NCBI RefSeq assembly: GCF_014805685.1
Contig: NC_060887.1
Coordinates: 29,667,963-29,731,962, forward strand
DNA length: 64,000 bases
Reading direction: 5' to 3'
Source: Silurus meridionalis
Lineage: Eukaryota > Chordata > Actinopteri > Siluriformes > Siluridae
Below the pieces are notes generated by a model. That model worked only from the letters and a program-made list of their open reading frames with translations. It made no database searches and was not told the origin of the DNA. Positions 1 to 10,900 of the stretch are shown here, piece by piece (the first letter of the stretch is position 1; the number at the start of each line of letters is the position of its first letter). A program made the position numbers and the translations under genes.

Positions 1-1
1 C

Positions 2-1678
2 CGTCATCGTCTTTTCTGTGACCACTGTAAAGGAAAGCATCCTACAGCCCTGCATGATAACAACTATAAAAAAAGAAAGGACTACATCAGAACCAGAAAC
101 AAATCAAAGCGCTGCTGCTCACTCAGTGTGGCAGGTGAAGGCTCATCAAACACATCTATGGTGATACCAGTCTGGGTTTCATCTAAAAATGATCCAACCA
201 CTGAGAAACTTGTCTATGCACTGCTCGACACTCAAAGCGATACTACGTTCATTGACCAAGAAGTGAGTGATGGTCTTAATGCTGACAAGTATCCAGTGAA
301 ACTGAAGTTGACGACTATGAGCGGCAGAGATACGGTGATCACAAGCGAAGGTGTCTCTGGGCTTTGTGTTAGAGGATATAGTTCTGCAGTTCAAGTCGAT
401 CTTCCGGTCACCTATACAAAGGACTGCATACCTGTCAACCGCTCTCACATTCCCACTTGTGAGACGGCTAAAAAATGGAGTCATCTGGCAGAAATAGTGG
501 ATGAAATACAACCACTGAAGGACTGTGTAGTAGGTCTTTTGATCGGCTACAACTGCTCAAGAGCTATGGCACCAAGAAAGGTCCTTTTAGGAGACGACGA
601 GGAACCCTATGCTGTAAGGACTGATTTAGGATGGAGTATTGTTGGGCGCTCACTACAAACCCAGGATGCGTTGAGCACACATCATCTGTGTCACAGAATT
701 ACAGTTAAAGAGCTACCTACGTTAACTCCTACCGACGTCATTCGCGTTCTAGAGTCTGACTTCAAAGATGGCAATGACGACAGCAAAATTGTGTCACAAG
801 ACGACATCACATTTCTTAACATACTGGAGAAAGGAATAAGGAAAAATGTGTCTGGACATTATGAAATGCCTCTGCCCTATAAAACCAGACCCAGCCTGCC
901 TGACAACAAAGGCTCAGCTATTACGCGCCTCCTTCACCTTAAAAGGAAATTACAACGGGATGAAAGGTATAAGGAACATTATGTTGAGTTCATGGAGGAA
1001 GTCATTGGGAAGGGAGACGCTGAGCAGGTCAATGACGGTGGGAGTGAAGGGGAGAGATGGTACATTCCCCATCATGGTGTGCATCACGCGAAGAAGCCAG
1101 ATAAACTTCGTGTAGTGTTGGATTGCTCAGCCAGATACAAAGGAACAAGCTTGAATGATCACCTCCTCTCTGGGCCCGACATGTTGAACAACTTAAGTGG
1201 AGTTCTCCACTTAAATCTAGCTAAGGAGAATTGTGACATCTACCCTCAAGGCTCGAGATTTGTTATGAGGGACGATGGGCTCGCAAGTGTCGAAAACACT
1301 GAAGATGCTATTCAGCTTGCCAAGGAAGATATGTATGGCAAGAAAAGGTGGAGACATGTTCAATACCTTGCAGAACAGTTTTGGAGTCGATGGCGAAAGG
1401 AATACCTCGCCAACATAGCTCTTAGACAGCACTGGCATGCTTTAAGAAGGAATTTACAAGTTGGAGATATTGTAATCCTGAAAGGAGAGGATTTGCAGAG
1501 GAATGAGTGGAGATTGGGTAGAGTTTCAAAAGTCACTACTGACAAAGATGGACTTGTACGGAGAGTTAAACTCCAGCTTGGTGACCGTAAGCTTGGCAAG
1601 AAAGGGGAGCGTCTTCACGAATTGTCAGAAGTTGAGCGCCCAATCCAGAAGCTTGTTCTCTTGCTGGAGTCTAATTAA
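2..1678 (+). pseudogene. BEL/Pao Gag-Pol remnant (zinc knuckle, protease, partial RT, integrase C-terminus)
   Basis: One uninterrupted frame is open from base 2 to the TAA at 1676-1678. It starts with a zinc-knuckle-like Cys/His cluster (CDHCKGKHPTALH, about 17-55). The Pao-type aspartic protease follows, with active-site-like LLDTQSDTTF near 210-245 and the downstream LGWSIVG motif near 630. The N-terminal RT segment (WYIPHHGVHH, VVLDCSARYKGTSLND) ends near 1210. There the frame jumps to a short piece carrying the second half of the YVDD region (DDGLASVENTED, about 1270-1310), then directly to the DUF5641-like integrase C-terminus (RWRHVQYLAEQFWSRWRKEYL region, 1350-1660). Two internal deletions have kept the frame open. 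It could be chance or a non-autonomous derivative. I see no host function. Confidence 0.75.
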
Positions 1679-1841
1679 ATCTGCTCCTTCCCTCTATAGT
1701 GCATAATAGTACATAGTCGTTGCTAAGTTTCCAACTTTGGCATAAGTTGTCTTTGTCCTTATACGGGTTCCGGGAAGGTAATTTTCAGTTGAAATCATTT
1801 GTGCTTAATACGTCCCATTATTCACTCATGATTGGTGGGAG

Positions 1842-2416
1842 TGTAACTAACTCTAAGAAAAGAGTAAATAAGTGAATCCTTTTGAGCTTTATTTTGTTTG
1901 GTCTCTTCCGCCCCATACGGTATAGTCCTTTAACTCCGCCCCCACTAGTTAGTGTGAAGCACACATGGAAAAGGAAAGTCATGTCGCTAAAACGCTCTGA
2001 AATCGTACAAGGTTATTAAGGAAAGAAAGGCATAATTAAGCACCTAGCTGGAACGGGAACAAGGTACTATGTTTGATTGTTTAGTGTGTATATGCATTAA
2101 TATGTGGGTTAATCTATTTAACTGTGAAGAAGTGTTATAATGTGTTGTTATCACTGTCACATCTGTGACATCATTGTGTGACATCACAAAAGGGTTTCTT
2201 ATAAATGGCTATTCATGTTTATGTTTGTAAGAGCTGATTGTATTATTTGTTATTTATCTGTTCTGTAGCTCTTACGGTGTTTCACTAAGAAAAGGTTTCT
2301 CATCAAGGAAAGGTAGATTTTGTGTTTCCCAAGGAAAGGCTGACGGCTGAACACAAAATAAAGGCTTTTTGAAACATCAGTACGCTTCACCATTGTCTGG
2401 CTGGGGGTTAGCTACA
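1842..2416 (+). repeat. 3' LTR of the left BEL/Pao element
   Basis: The segment starts TGTAACTAAC and ends GTTAGCTACA, giving TG...CA ends with a short terminal inverted repeat, and follows a purine-rich tract. An AATAAA lies near 2357. The right edge is exact because the sequence after 2416 aligns with the uninterrupted copy at 11,189. The left edge rests only on the TG and purine-tract logic. Confidence 0.7.
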
Positions 2417-2980
2417 TAAAGTGGCACTGTGCTGTTCAAGTCCAGGGTTAAAATGACAGTCCAGAGTTAAAGTGTCTTAATAGTGCAAAAAATGTTGTGC
2501 AGAAATGAGTGACAATGGAGAGAGAGGTCCAGTACTTGATCCTGGGTGTTTCCTGTTTTAAACTCTGAATTTTTAAAGCTTTGTTGTTGAGTACGTTTTT
2601 AGCTTTAGCTTGTAGTGTTTACTCAGGCGTTGGCAAAGCATGTGAAGCTGTAGGAAATTTACACACGTTCGTGACATCCACTTTATACTTTTCTGCGTTT
2701 TGGTTACTTTATTTTTTTGTGTAGTTTTACTCCCAAGATAAACGATGGTAGCTTTCCTCCGTGCCGCATCTCAGGCTTTCTATGGGTTTTTTTGTGCTGG
2801 TCGGAGAAAGGATGCTGTTGTTTGAGCTCTTTTTTCTTTTCGTCAGTTTGTCCTCTCTTTGTGGTTTCGGTTGCTTTTCCGCGTTATTTTGCCTTTTACT
2901 CACTCATCGCCATTGTAATGACCGAGACAACACCTGAAACGTGTGCTTCACAAGGAGGTTGACTGTATACTTCACTTAAC
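2417..2980. repeat. Interspersed repeat fragment (family not identified)
   Basis: The same sequence is at 11,189-11,790, where it is preceded by a further 290 bp (10,900-11,188) matching the common fish element that begins with a tail-like tttatttgtcacatacac. No credible coding frame. The 81-codon frame near 2717 is present in both copies but has no recognisable domain, and I treat it as chance. Confidence 0.5.
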
Positions 2981-2984
2981 AACA

Positions 2985-3830
2985 CTACAGGAGTAAGACA
3001 GAGTACATGTGTGTGAATGAGGGGGAGGGCAGTGGAGTAGTGCTGTTAAAGGGAGAAGATGTGGAGAAGGTGGAGTAGTTCAGGTACCTGGGGTCAACAG
3101 TGCAAAGTAATGGAGAGTGTGTTAGAGAAGTGAAGAAAAGAGTGCAGGCAGGGTGGAGTGGGTGAAGAAGAGTGGCAGGAGTGATTTGTGATAGAAGAGT
3201 ATCTGCAAGAGTGAAAGGGAAAGTTTATAGGACTGTGGTGAGACCTGAGATGTTGTATGGTTGAGAGACAGTGGCATTGAGTATATTCTTATATTCTTAT
3301 ATTTTATTTTATATAGTTTTTATACTTTATTTATCAGTCTTCTTTTTTTCTTTGTATTATTTTTCTCCCCATCCTATTCCCTCATGCCGGACCGTCGTAA
3401 TAAGCATTTCACTGCATGTCGTACCCTGTATGTATGTGTAAAAAGACAGGAGGTGGAGCTGGAGGTAGCAGAGCTGAAGATGTTGAGGTTTTCGTTGGGA
3501 GTGACGACGATGGACAGGATTAGAAATGAGTTTTTTAGAGGGACAGTGCATGTAGGATGTTTTGGAGACAAGGTGAAAGAGGCACGATTGAGATGGTGTG
3601 GACATGTGCAGAGGAGAAACATGGGGTATATCGGTAGGAGAAGAATGGAGCCACCAGGAGGGAGGAAAAAAGGGAAGACCAAGGAGGCGGTTTATGGATG
3701 TGCTGAGGGAAGACATGCAGGTAGTTGTGTTGAAAGAGGCAGATGTAGAGAACAGAGAGGTATGGAGACGGATGATCCGCTGTGGCGGCCCCTAATGGGA
3801 GAAGTCGAAAGATAAAGAAGAAGAAGAAGA
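2985..3830 (+). mobile_element. Non-LTR retrotransposon (LINE) RT C-terminal remnant, copy 1
   Basis: Broken frames carry the familiar fish LINE Pol tail: a segment around 3040-3260 (VQSNGECVREVKKRVQAGW, then VKGKVYRTVVRPEMLYG), and after an insertion the segment at 3443-3800 (KRQEVELEVAELKMLRFSLG, RLRWCGHVQRR, RRFMDVLREDM in another frame). Frameshifts and stops show it is dead. It ends in a (GAA)n tail at about 3817-3860. A 165-bp insertion (3278-3442) splits it and is a truncated version of the insertion in copy 2. Confidence 0.8.
3278..3442 (+). repeat. Small interspersed repeat inserted in the LINE remnant (copy 1 version)
   Basis: AT-rich start, then a segment with gtcgtaataagcatttcact and gtaccctgtatgtatgtg. 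This is the common fish retroposon whose intact tail in copy 2 is acaaataaaatttgatttga. The tail (about 46 bp) is deleted here. This is the empty site for the solo LTR found in copy 2. Confidence 0.6.
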
Positions 3831-3859
3831 AGAAGAAGAAGAAGAAGAAGAAGAAGAAG

Positions 3860-4270
3860 GAGGAGTACAGTGGTAGACAAAGTAAACAAACCATGAACTT
3901 GAGATAAAGTAGAGATGCACTAGGTAAAATATATTTCGATAGAAGTGCTCCCCTTTAAACCTTTACTTAAGTAAAAGTACTAAAGTATGTGCCTTCAAAT
4001 ATACTTAAGTATTCAAAGTACTATGATTTATTTTGGCTATAATGTCCTATAAAACTTCTTTCGGCTTCTCCTATTAGGGGTCGCCACAGCGGATCATCCG
4101 CATGTTCGATTTGGCACGCGTTTTTTACGCTGGATGCCTTTCCTAACGCAACCCTCCACATTTATCCGAGCTTGGGACCGGCACTAAGAGTGCACAGCTT
4201 GTGCAACCCTAATGGCTGGGTTTAAATCCTAACCACTAGAACACCAGCGAACCTTGGCTATAATGTCCTA
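3860..4270. repeat. hAT-like MITE half and inverted LINE end
   Basis: 3866-4040 resembles the left half of the element at 42,602-43,303 (cagtggtagacaaagtaaac..., cttaagtaaaagtac...). From 4046 the sequence is the reverse complement of the LINE 3' end (cggcttctcctattagggg), followed by a common fish repeat (ggcacgcgttttttacgctgg). The same arrangement is at 13,432-13,830 in copy 2. Confidence 0.55.
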
Positions 4271-4289
4271 TGAAAAGAAAAAAAAAAAC

Positions 4290-4650
4290 CTCCAATGTTC
4301 CTGGTCTTACTCTCTTTCCACTTGGTCTCCTGAACACACAACATATCTACTTTTCTCCTTTCCATCATATCAGCTAACTTTCTCCCTTTACCAGTCATAG
4401 TACCAACATTGAAAGTACCCACCATAACCTCCACGCTCCTACACTTCTCCTATTCCTGCTGTCTCTGTAGACGGTCTTCCTCCTCTCCTTCTCCTCCTTC
4501 CGCCAATAGCGTGTCCACCGTTACCCTGTGGGCTCACAATACTTGTGGCAGTCGTTGGTAACCCGGGCATTAACCGATCCGGTATGAGTTTCTGATTCGT
4601 GATCCGTATGTTTGATTTGGCAAACATCTGCATGTTTTACACTGGATTTT
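4290..4650 (-). mobile_element. LINE fragment, reverse orientation, copy 1
   Basis: Low-complexity-biased LINE-derived sequence on the minus strand (agtaccaacattgaaagt, tagacggtcttcctcctctcc). It is repeated almost unchanged at 13,850-14,205. No intact frame. Confidence 0.5.
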
Positions 4651-5430
4651 TACATCAGGACCTTTCATTAAATAAGATCGAATTGCTTCATATAAAACAG
4701 TGTTTATCATCTGCTGCCTCATTGACCCCCTGCACTCATTAAGGACAAGATCTTGGGAAATATGTAGTGTAGTAGTAGATACTATATACATCTATACTAT
4801 ATTAAAACCATGGGGCAAAAAAGTGCCATCTTGGGAGCTCCAGGGTTTCAGGAAGAAATGTGCTCCAGCAGAACCTAAAAGTCAGAACAATGGGTCAGAA
4901 CTTTACACACTCATGTAAGAGTAATTATTGACTAGATTTATAAATAAACAGAGGTGTTCAGGTTTTTGACACAGTGTGTGACTCTCCATCATTAGTGCCC
5001 TAATAGTTTAAGACTAGTTATAACACTTAAAGTAAAGCAATAAAAAAACATTTAAAATGTTATACAATATGAAACCCTGAGCACTTTCTCTGACAGGGCA
5101 TGTGGATAACAGGATTTCTGGGAAAGGCTGAGTCTTTGGAGAGGCCGAATCAGTTTTCTGATTTAAATAAGTGTATATAACTGGCATTTCTCTACAGAAA
5201 TTATTATTATTTTTCAGCTAAATTACATGCTATTAACAATCATTATTTAATACAAATAAAGGAATTCTATTTATCATATAAAGTTATATAAAACATCCTA
5301 AATTACGAAAGACTGTCTCAAACAGGAGTGTAAACCAGTGTCACTTTCTGTATCTGTTCAGGGGTTAAAAAAAAATAAAAAAAATTTAAGAATCAAGGTA
5401 TTATCAGGTAATCAAGGTAATATATATATA
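4650..5430. other. Intergenic, no gene seen (copy 1)
   Basis: AT-rich sequence, repeated at 14,208-14,980. I see no coding exon, RNA gene or clear element here, apart from short A/T runs. Confidence 0.5.
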
Positions 5431-5994
5431 TTCAATATAGAAAGAAGAAGAATGTGATATATATATATATTTTTTTTTAAGTAACATGAACCCTAAAACC
5501 AGACTGTGGTAAAATGGAAGCCACCCCAGTGATGTCTTTGAACAGACAGACGGATAGAATCTCCATTAGAATCTGAAAATATTTGGTCACCTTTAACAGC
5601 CATTTTAAATTTACCCAAGTCTTGTTGAACTATTTCCATTGTATAGGTCTCACTCAATACAAAGAGAACAACCACAAACATACAGCCAATATCATTAAGA
5701 ACTAACTCAGCATAGAGAAGAACAAGGAGTCCTGGAAGTAAATGTTTTGGCCCCACAGAGCCCTGATTTCAGCATCAACAAGTCAAAAGATCTACATGTA
5801 GATCTAGATCTGTGGTTAGTTCTTCAAGATGTTTGGAAAAAACTACCTGTCCAGAACTTTTAAAAGTGTGTTTGCAAGTATACCTAGAAGAATTAATGCT
5901 GATTTGCAGAAAAAATGTGGTCACACAAAATAGTGAATTTATTTAGACTTTTATTAATTTGGACTCTTTTATTTTATTTTTTTATGCAGAGTAC

Positions 5995-6034
<40 letters not shown>

Positions 6035-6598
6035 ATAGAAAGAAGAAGAATGTGATATATATATATATATATATTTTTTTTTAAGTAACATGAACCCTAA
6101 AACCAGACTGTGGTAAAATGGAAGCCACCCCAGTGATGTCTTTGAACAGACAGACGGATAGAATCTCCATTAGAATCTGAAAATATTTGGTCACCTTTAA
6201 CAGCCATTTTAAATTTACCCAAGTCTTGTTGAACTATTTCCATTGTATAGGTCTCACTCAATACAAAGAGAACAACCACAAACATACAGCCAATATCATT
6301 AAGAACTAACTCAGCATAGAGAAGAACAAGGAGTCCTGGAAGTAAATGTTTTGGCCCCACAGAGCCCTGATTTCAGCATCAACAAGTCAAAAGATCTACA
6401 TGTAGATCTAGATCTGTGGTTAGTTCTTCAAGATGTTTGGAAAAAACTACCTGTCCAGAACTTTTAAAAGTGTGTTTGCAAGTATACCTAGAAGAATTAA
6501 TGCTGATTTGCAGAAAAAATGTGGTCACACAAAATAGTGAATTTATTTAGACTTTTATTAATTTGGACTCTTTTATTTTATTTTTTTATGCAGAGTAC

Positions 6599-6638
<40 letters not shown>

Positions 6639-7203
6639 ATAGAAAGAAGAAGAATGTGATATATATATATATATATATTTTTTTTTAAGTAACATGAACC
6701 CTAAAACCAGACTGTGGTAAAATGGAAGCCACCCCAGTGATGTCTTTGAACAGACAGACGGATAGAATCTCCATTAGAATCTGAAAATATTTGGTCACCT
6801 TTAACAGCCATTTTAAATTTACCCAAGTCTTGTTGAACTATTTCCATTGTATAGGTCTCACTCAATACAAAGAGAACAACCACAAACATACAGCCAATAT
6901 CATTAAGAACTAACTCAGCATAGAGAAGAACAAGGAGTCCTGGAAGTAAATGTTTTGGCCCCACAGAGCCCTGATTTCAGCATCAACAAGTCAAAAGATC
7001 TACATGTAGATCTAGATCTGTGGTTAGTTCTTCAAGATGTTTGGAAAAAACTACCTGTCCAGAACTTTTAAAAGTGTGTTTGCAAGTATACCTAGAAGAA
7101 TTAATGCTGATTTGCAGAAAAAATGTGGTCACACAAAATAGTGAATTTATTTAGACTTTTATTAATTTGGACTCTTTTATTTTATTTTTTTTATGCAGAG
7201 TAC

Positions 7204-7260
<57 letters not shown>
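5430..7260. repeat. 604-bp tandem triplication with Tc1-like 3' fragment
   Basis: Three head-to-tail units with a 604-bp period. The shared marker atgaaccctaaaaccagact starts near 5487, 6091 and 6695. Units are virtually identical except for (AT)n length. Each contains a decayed Tc1-like transposase end read on the plus strand (GVLEVNVLAPQSPD..., [18 protein letters not shown]). Copy 2 has a single unit at about 14,990-15,600. The 87-codon minus frame repeated three times (5493, 6097, 6701) is a by-product. Confidence 0.85.
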
Positions 7261-7267
<7 letters not shown>

Positions 7268-7284
7268 ATAGAAAGAAGAAGAAT

Positions 7285-7374
<90 letters not shown>

Positions 7375-7400
7375 ATTCTTCTTATTTCTATATTGAATAT
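7206..7400. repeat. (AT)n microsatellite within an imperfect palindrome, copy 1
   Basis: Long AT tracts surround a short unique block (attcaatatagaaagaagaa, 7261-7288). The block recurs inverted at about 7371-7400 (cacattcttcttatttctat). The two arms enclose roughly 80 bp of pure AT, so the region can form a large hairpin or cruciform. The same arrangement is at 15,526-15,722. Confidence 0.85.
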
Positions 7401-7909
7401 ATGTAAATGAGTAAATACAGGGCAGTGGTAGTGGAACCCCTCAGATTTAAAATAAACAGGGGCGTTACCTGGAGACAAAAGTGTACACATAATGTTTCGT
7501 CATCAATATCAAATGTTGCCATGGAAACGCGACGTCTTTTCACTGCTGGACAACGATATCTGCTGGATGCGTTATTTTGGGCAAGAAGGAAATAAAATCG
7601 AGAATAAAGCGCCATCTGCTGTGATGATTCACAAAAAATGTAAGACGCTAAACACTACATAACATTCTTGTTTAAAACGGACTCAATGTCCAGTTCCTGA
7701 CCGTAATGGAAAGTTAAAAAGAAATGTATGCCCCATGTCACCAGAATAAACTCTACCCAATTAGTATAAATACTGGCAAAGTGGGACACTTCAAATCAAA
7801 CCTCTGTATCTTAAAACTCACTGATCTAAATTTATTTCTGAGTTCAGTCTTGGAAAATAAAAAGTCCAAGGAACCAAAACAAAGATTCTGAAAATAAACT
7901 GTAAACAAA

Positions 7910-7979
7910 ATGGCAGCTACATTGGGCAAAACATGTCAAGATAAAAAAAAAAGGGGGTTGTAAATGTGACCTACATTCA

Positions 7980-8025
<46 letters not shown>

Positions 8026-9295
8026 CATTATTACAACATTATTTATGCAAAAAATATAATTCTTATCTCTTTCTTTATTTAGTTTTATACATCAACCAGC
8101 ACACTGGAAGCTGGAACATAAAGGACAGGGCACATGATCAGCCCAAGTCATCATTCAGGGGCAAAAGGAAACCTGATAACCTGCCCAATGAATATGAGCC
8201 TCATCAGAAGAGACAGAAAAAACAGATAATAGAAGAGAAAACGGACGTCTCCAAGAAAACTAATCTAGGTAAAAAAAAAAAATACATGCAAACTTGTCCA
8301 AGGGTTTGTGAATGTGATGTACCCTCACTGTCCCCTTCATTAGAAACACCTCTGTATTCATATACACTTTGTGTGTGTGTGTTGCTGCATTATCACCACA
8401 TTATTTATGCAAAAAAATAATTCTTATCACTTTCTTTATTTAGTTTTATACATCAATCAGCACACTGGAAGCTGGAACATAAAGAAGAGGGCATACGATC
8501 AGCCCAAGTCATCATTCAGGGGCAAAAGGAAACCTGATATTCTGCCCAATGATTATGAGCCTCATCAGAAGAGACAGAAAAAACAAATAATAGAAGAGAA
8601 AACTGACGTCTCCAACACAAATAAACTACCTCCTAAACATTTAGGCATTGGTAAGGCAACAGAAAGTTGAAGTGGATGAACAGCAGTAGGACTAGTTATG
8701 TGAATTAGACACTCATCTTTGGATGTTTTTTTCACAGCACATTTGTTGGAGGTTTATGAGACGAGAGAACTGCTGGGCAAAGGAGGATTTGGCTCTGTGT
8801 ATGCTGGTGTACGTAAAGCAGATGGATTGCCAGTAAGTCTTTTCTCTCTTGTTTTATTCTATATCTCTGACTTCATCATATGTCTTAATTTAATATACAC
8901 ATTGGGGAAGCCTGTTTTTAGTCATCATGCTGAATATTTAATCATAAGATCAGGAATGGCAGTGTTCACTGATACGTGATTGTGACTTTTGAAAGAGGCT
9001 GATTGTTATAAGCATCATGGCATCATGGCTCAATGTAGGATTTTCAATAAAACTGCAGAAGTGATTACTACACTTTTATGATCAGCTAAAATTATATAAC
9101 ATCCAAGCCCAAATAAAAGATAAGATCCTTTTTAGTTCATTTATGTGAATAATTTCATCTAATCACAAAACACATTTGTATTTTCTCAGGTTGCAATCAA
9201 GTACATCTCCAAACGTAAAGCACCTAAAAAACTGGAAATCGTAAGTTTCTTCTGCATGTCGTAATGTACATAAAACAATAACCTATAACCTATAC

Positions 9296-9340
<45 letters not shown>

Positions 9341-10559
9341 CACATTATTCAGAACACTTTTATAAGCAGTTTGGGGTTATAATATGTAGCACTCGTTCTT
9401 TTCTACAGCCTGGACATGGTTTCCTGCCCACTGAGGTAGCTTTGATGTCCATCGTAAATACAGAACCATACTGTTTGAACATCCTGCGGATTCTGGAGTG
9501 GTATGAACAGCCAAAGTGCTACTACATAGTTCTGGAACGACCCGAACCATGTGAAAACCTCCACCAGTTCTGCAGTAGGTATGGCAGCTGCTTGCCTGAG
9601 ACTGTGGCTCGTTTAGTGATGGTTCAGCTGATAGATGCGCTGAAGCATTGCAAGAGCCGGGGAATTCTGCATCGTGACGTCAAGCCAGAAAACATCATGG
9701 TTCAGACGAACACTCTTAAAGTTAAGCTGATTGACTTCGGGTGCGGAGACTTGATCAAGGACAAGTACAAAGAATTTACAGGTATATTATCTGAAAGCTC
9801 TGAAAACGTATCTGAGTTTTGCATGGTAATGAGATGTGTGCTTCTTTTACTAACTGGAATGTCATTAACAGGCACACCCAGCTACGCTCCTCCTGAGTGG
9901 TTTAAAAAGAAAAAATATTTGGCAGAACCAGCGACTGTCTGGTCTGTGGGTGTGACACTGTACAGACTGGTGTGTGGCTCTCTGCCTTTCAACACCAGGA
10001 AGGACGTGAAACATGGTCATGTGCGTTTCTCCAGAAGTCATTCTGAAGGTAAGAAACTGCAAAGACTGATAAGTTATGGAATAAGTCAAAGCAGGCTGAA
10101 GTTTCTATTGTACATTTACTTGAACAGAGAAAGAAGCATTTATTTGTTTGATCTTATAACAGCTATAAGTGTGAATAATTTCATATGCAATCAATAATAT
10201 TTATACCAAAATGTTATATATTATGCATAACTGTTTTTAAGAGGTTAAATATTATACAGCATGATCTTTATTAGTGAAGTTTCTATTCTTTTCTCTATGT
10301 TTTACTGATTTCTGTATCTGTGTATTGTTTAACAGAATGCATGCATCTGATCCGTTGGTGTTTGTGCACCAAACCAGCAGGCCGTCCGAGCCTGGAGCAG
10401 ATAGAGCATCACCCATGGTTTCACTTCAAAGGTATTTGTGCTGTTCTTTCTCTCTTTATTTTTAAACAGACAGAGGAACCCTATAATTCATGAAGTACTT
10501 TTATTCTCTAATTGTTTTTTTTTTGTGATTTAGGATCTGCACTACAAACTACTGGATAG
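7910..10559 (+). CDS. PIM-like serine/threonine protein kinase, gene 1 (spliced)
   Basis: Predicted exons with GT-AG sites and consistent phases: 8083-8268, 8444-8650, 8738-8832, 9190-9240, 9409-9781, 9872-10048, 10336-10431, 10534-10559 (TAG at 10557). The kinase domain is complete: Gly-rich loop [11 protein letters not shown], lysine in VAIKYISK, hinge LERPEP with the proline typical of PIM kinases, catalytic [19 protein letters not shown] in place of APE, and the C-lobe [23 protein letters not shown]. The kinase part is about the length of PIM1. The N-terminus is a basic, Gln/Lys-rich extension from two near-repeated exons. PIM kinases are constitutively active cytosolic/nuclear kinases acting in survival and proliferation, and teleosts carry large pim-like families. 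The first coding exon is unresolved: an ATG at 7910 ([10 protein letters not shown]) is conserved in both copies but lacks a donor giving the right phase. AATAAA is at 10626. Confidence 0.88.
7985..8022. repeat. (TG)n microsatellite
   Basis: Uninterrupted TG run upstream of the first N-terminal exon repeat. Shorter TG tracts precede each later exon repeat, for example 8370-8381. Copy 2 has the equivalent run at 16,305-16,353. Confidence 0.9.
8083..8268 (+). CDS. pim-like gene 1, N-terminal repeat exon a
   Basis: Acceptor tttatttag, donor CTAG/gtaaaa. 186 bp starting with two bases of a split codon, so it can be duplicated or skipped without changing frame. Encodes a basic segment ([20 protein letters not shown], then [15 protein letters not shown]). 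It is a near-copy of the exon at 8444. There is no in-frame ATG, so an upstream exon is required. Confidence 0.7.
8444..8650 (+). CDS. pim-like gene 1, N-terminal repeat exon b
   Basis: 207 bp with the same phase at both ends as exon a. The first about 180 bp repeat exon a. The end differs ([10 protein letters not shown]) because the donor is GGCATTG/gtaagg. It joins in phase to the exon at 8738 that begins the kinase domain. Confidence 0.8.
9298..9340. repeat. (TAA)n microsatellite in kinase intron
   Basis: About 14 TAA units in the intron between the exons at 9190 and 9409. Conserved in position at 17,982-18,024 in gene 2. Confidence 0.9.
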
Positions 10560-10900
10560 ACACCTGCCATCAAATACATCTGAAACCTACAAATATATTT
10601 GTGCTTTTGTACAAAATACATCAAAAATAAAATATTTAATTGAAAATTGATTTTGACTGGAGTCAGTTTATATTGCAATCATTTTTGTTAATCATGCTTA
10701 CTTAATAAAACAATAAGCCATAAAAGATAATCAGAGTAAAAGATGATTGTTTGGACCAATTAAAAGGAAAGTCACTGTATTGTCACTATCACTATATTTC
10801 TGCAGTGCACGGGAAGTAAACAAAACACCTCTTAGCTTAGAGGTCAAAGGGAGAACATAACAGGAATGTATATAAATTGTGCATCATAAAGGATATAAAT
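10560..10900. other. pim-like gene 1 3' UTR and flank
   Basis: Downstream of the TAG. AATAAA at 10626-10631 is a plausible poly(A) signal about 70 bp past the stop. The rest matches 19,250-19,615 and has no other visible feature. Confidence 0.6.

Larger units (their letters stand above)
1..2416 (+). mobile_element. BEL/Pao LTR retrotransposon, 3' portion, internally deleted
   Basis: The element enters from the left edge, already inside the gag zinc-knuckle region, and runs through a fused pol reading frame to a 3' LTR. A purine tract (ggtggga, ending near 1841) precedes the LTR, as expected of a polypurine tract. The 5' LTR is outside the window. The unrelated sequence starting at 2417 is the same repeat seen uninterrupted at 11,189, so the element sits inside an older repeat that belongs to the 8.8-kb duplication. 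Protease, part of the reverse transcriptase and the integrase C-terminus are recognisable. Most of RT, RNase H and the integrase core are missing, so this copy cannot be autonomous. Confidence 0.85.

Noticed and set aside
2717..2962. 81-codon Cys/Phe-rich frame present in both duplicated copies
   Set aside because: Sequence identity follows from the recent duplication, lies in an interspersed repeat, and shows no domain or splice context.
5493..6964. An identical 87-codon minus-strand frame repeated three times (5493, 6097, 6701) that could look like a gene family
   Set aside because: It lies in the 604-bp repeat, overlaps a decayed transposon end read on the other strand, and in copy 2 (about 15,030-15,290) is broken by indels. 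No recognisable domain.
7123..7410. Long YIYIYI-type frames on both strands
   Set aside because: Produced by the (AT)n microsatellite.
8719..8979. Reading the first kinase exon straight through its donor as an 86-residue protein
   Set aside because: The frame past 8,832 is intron sequence. The gtaagt donor and the matching downstream exon show it is spliced.
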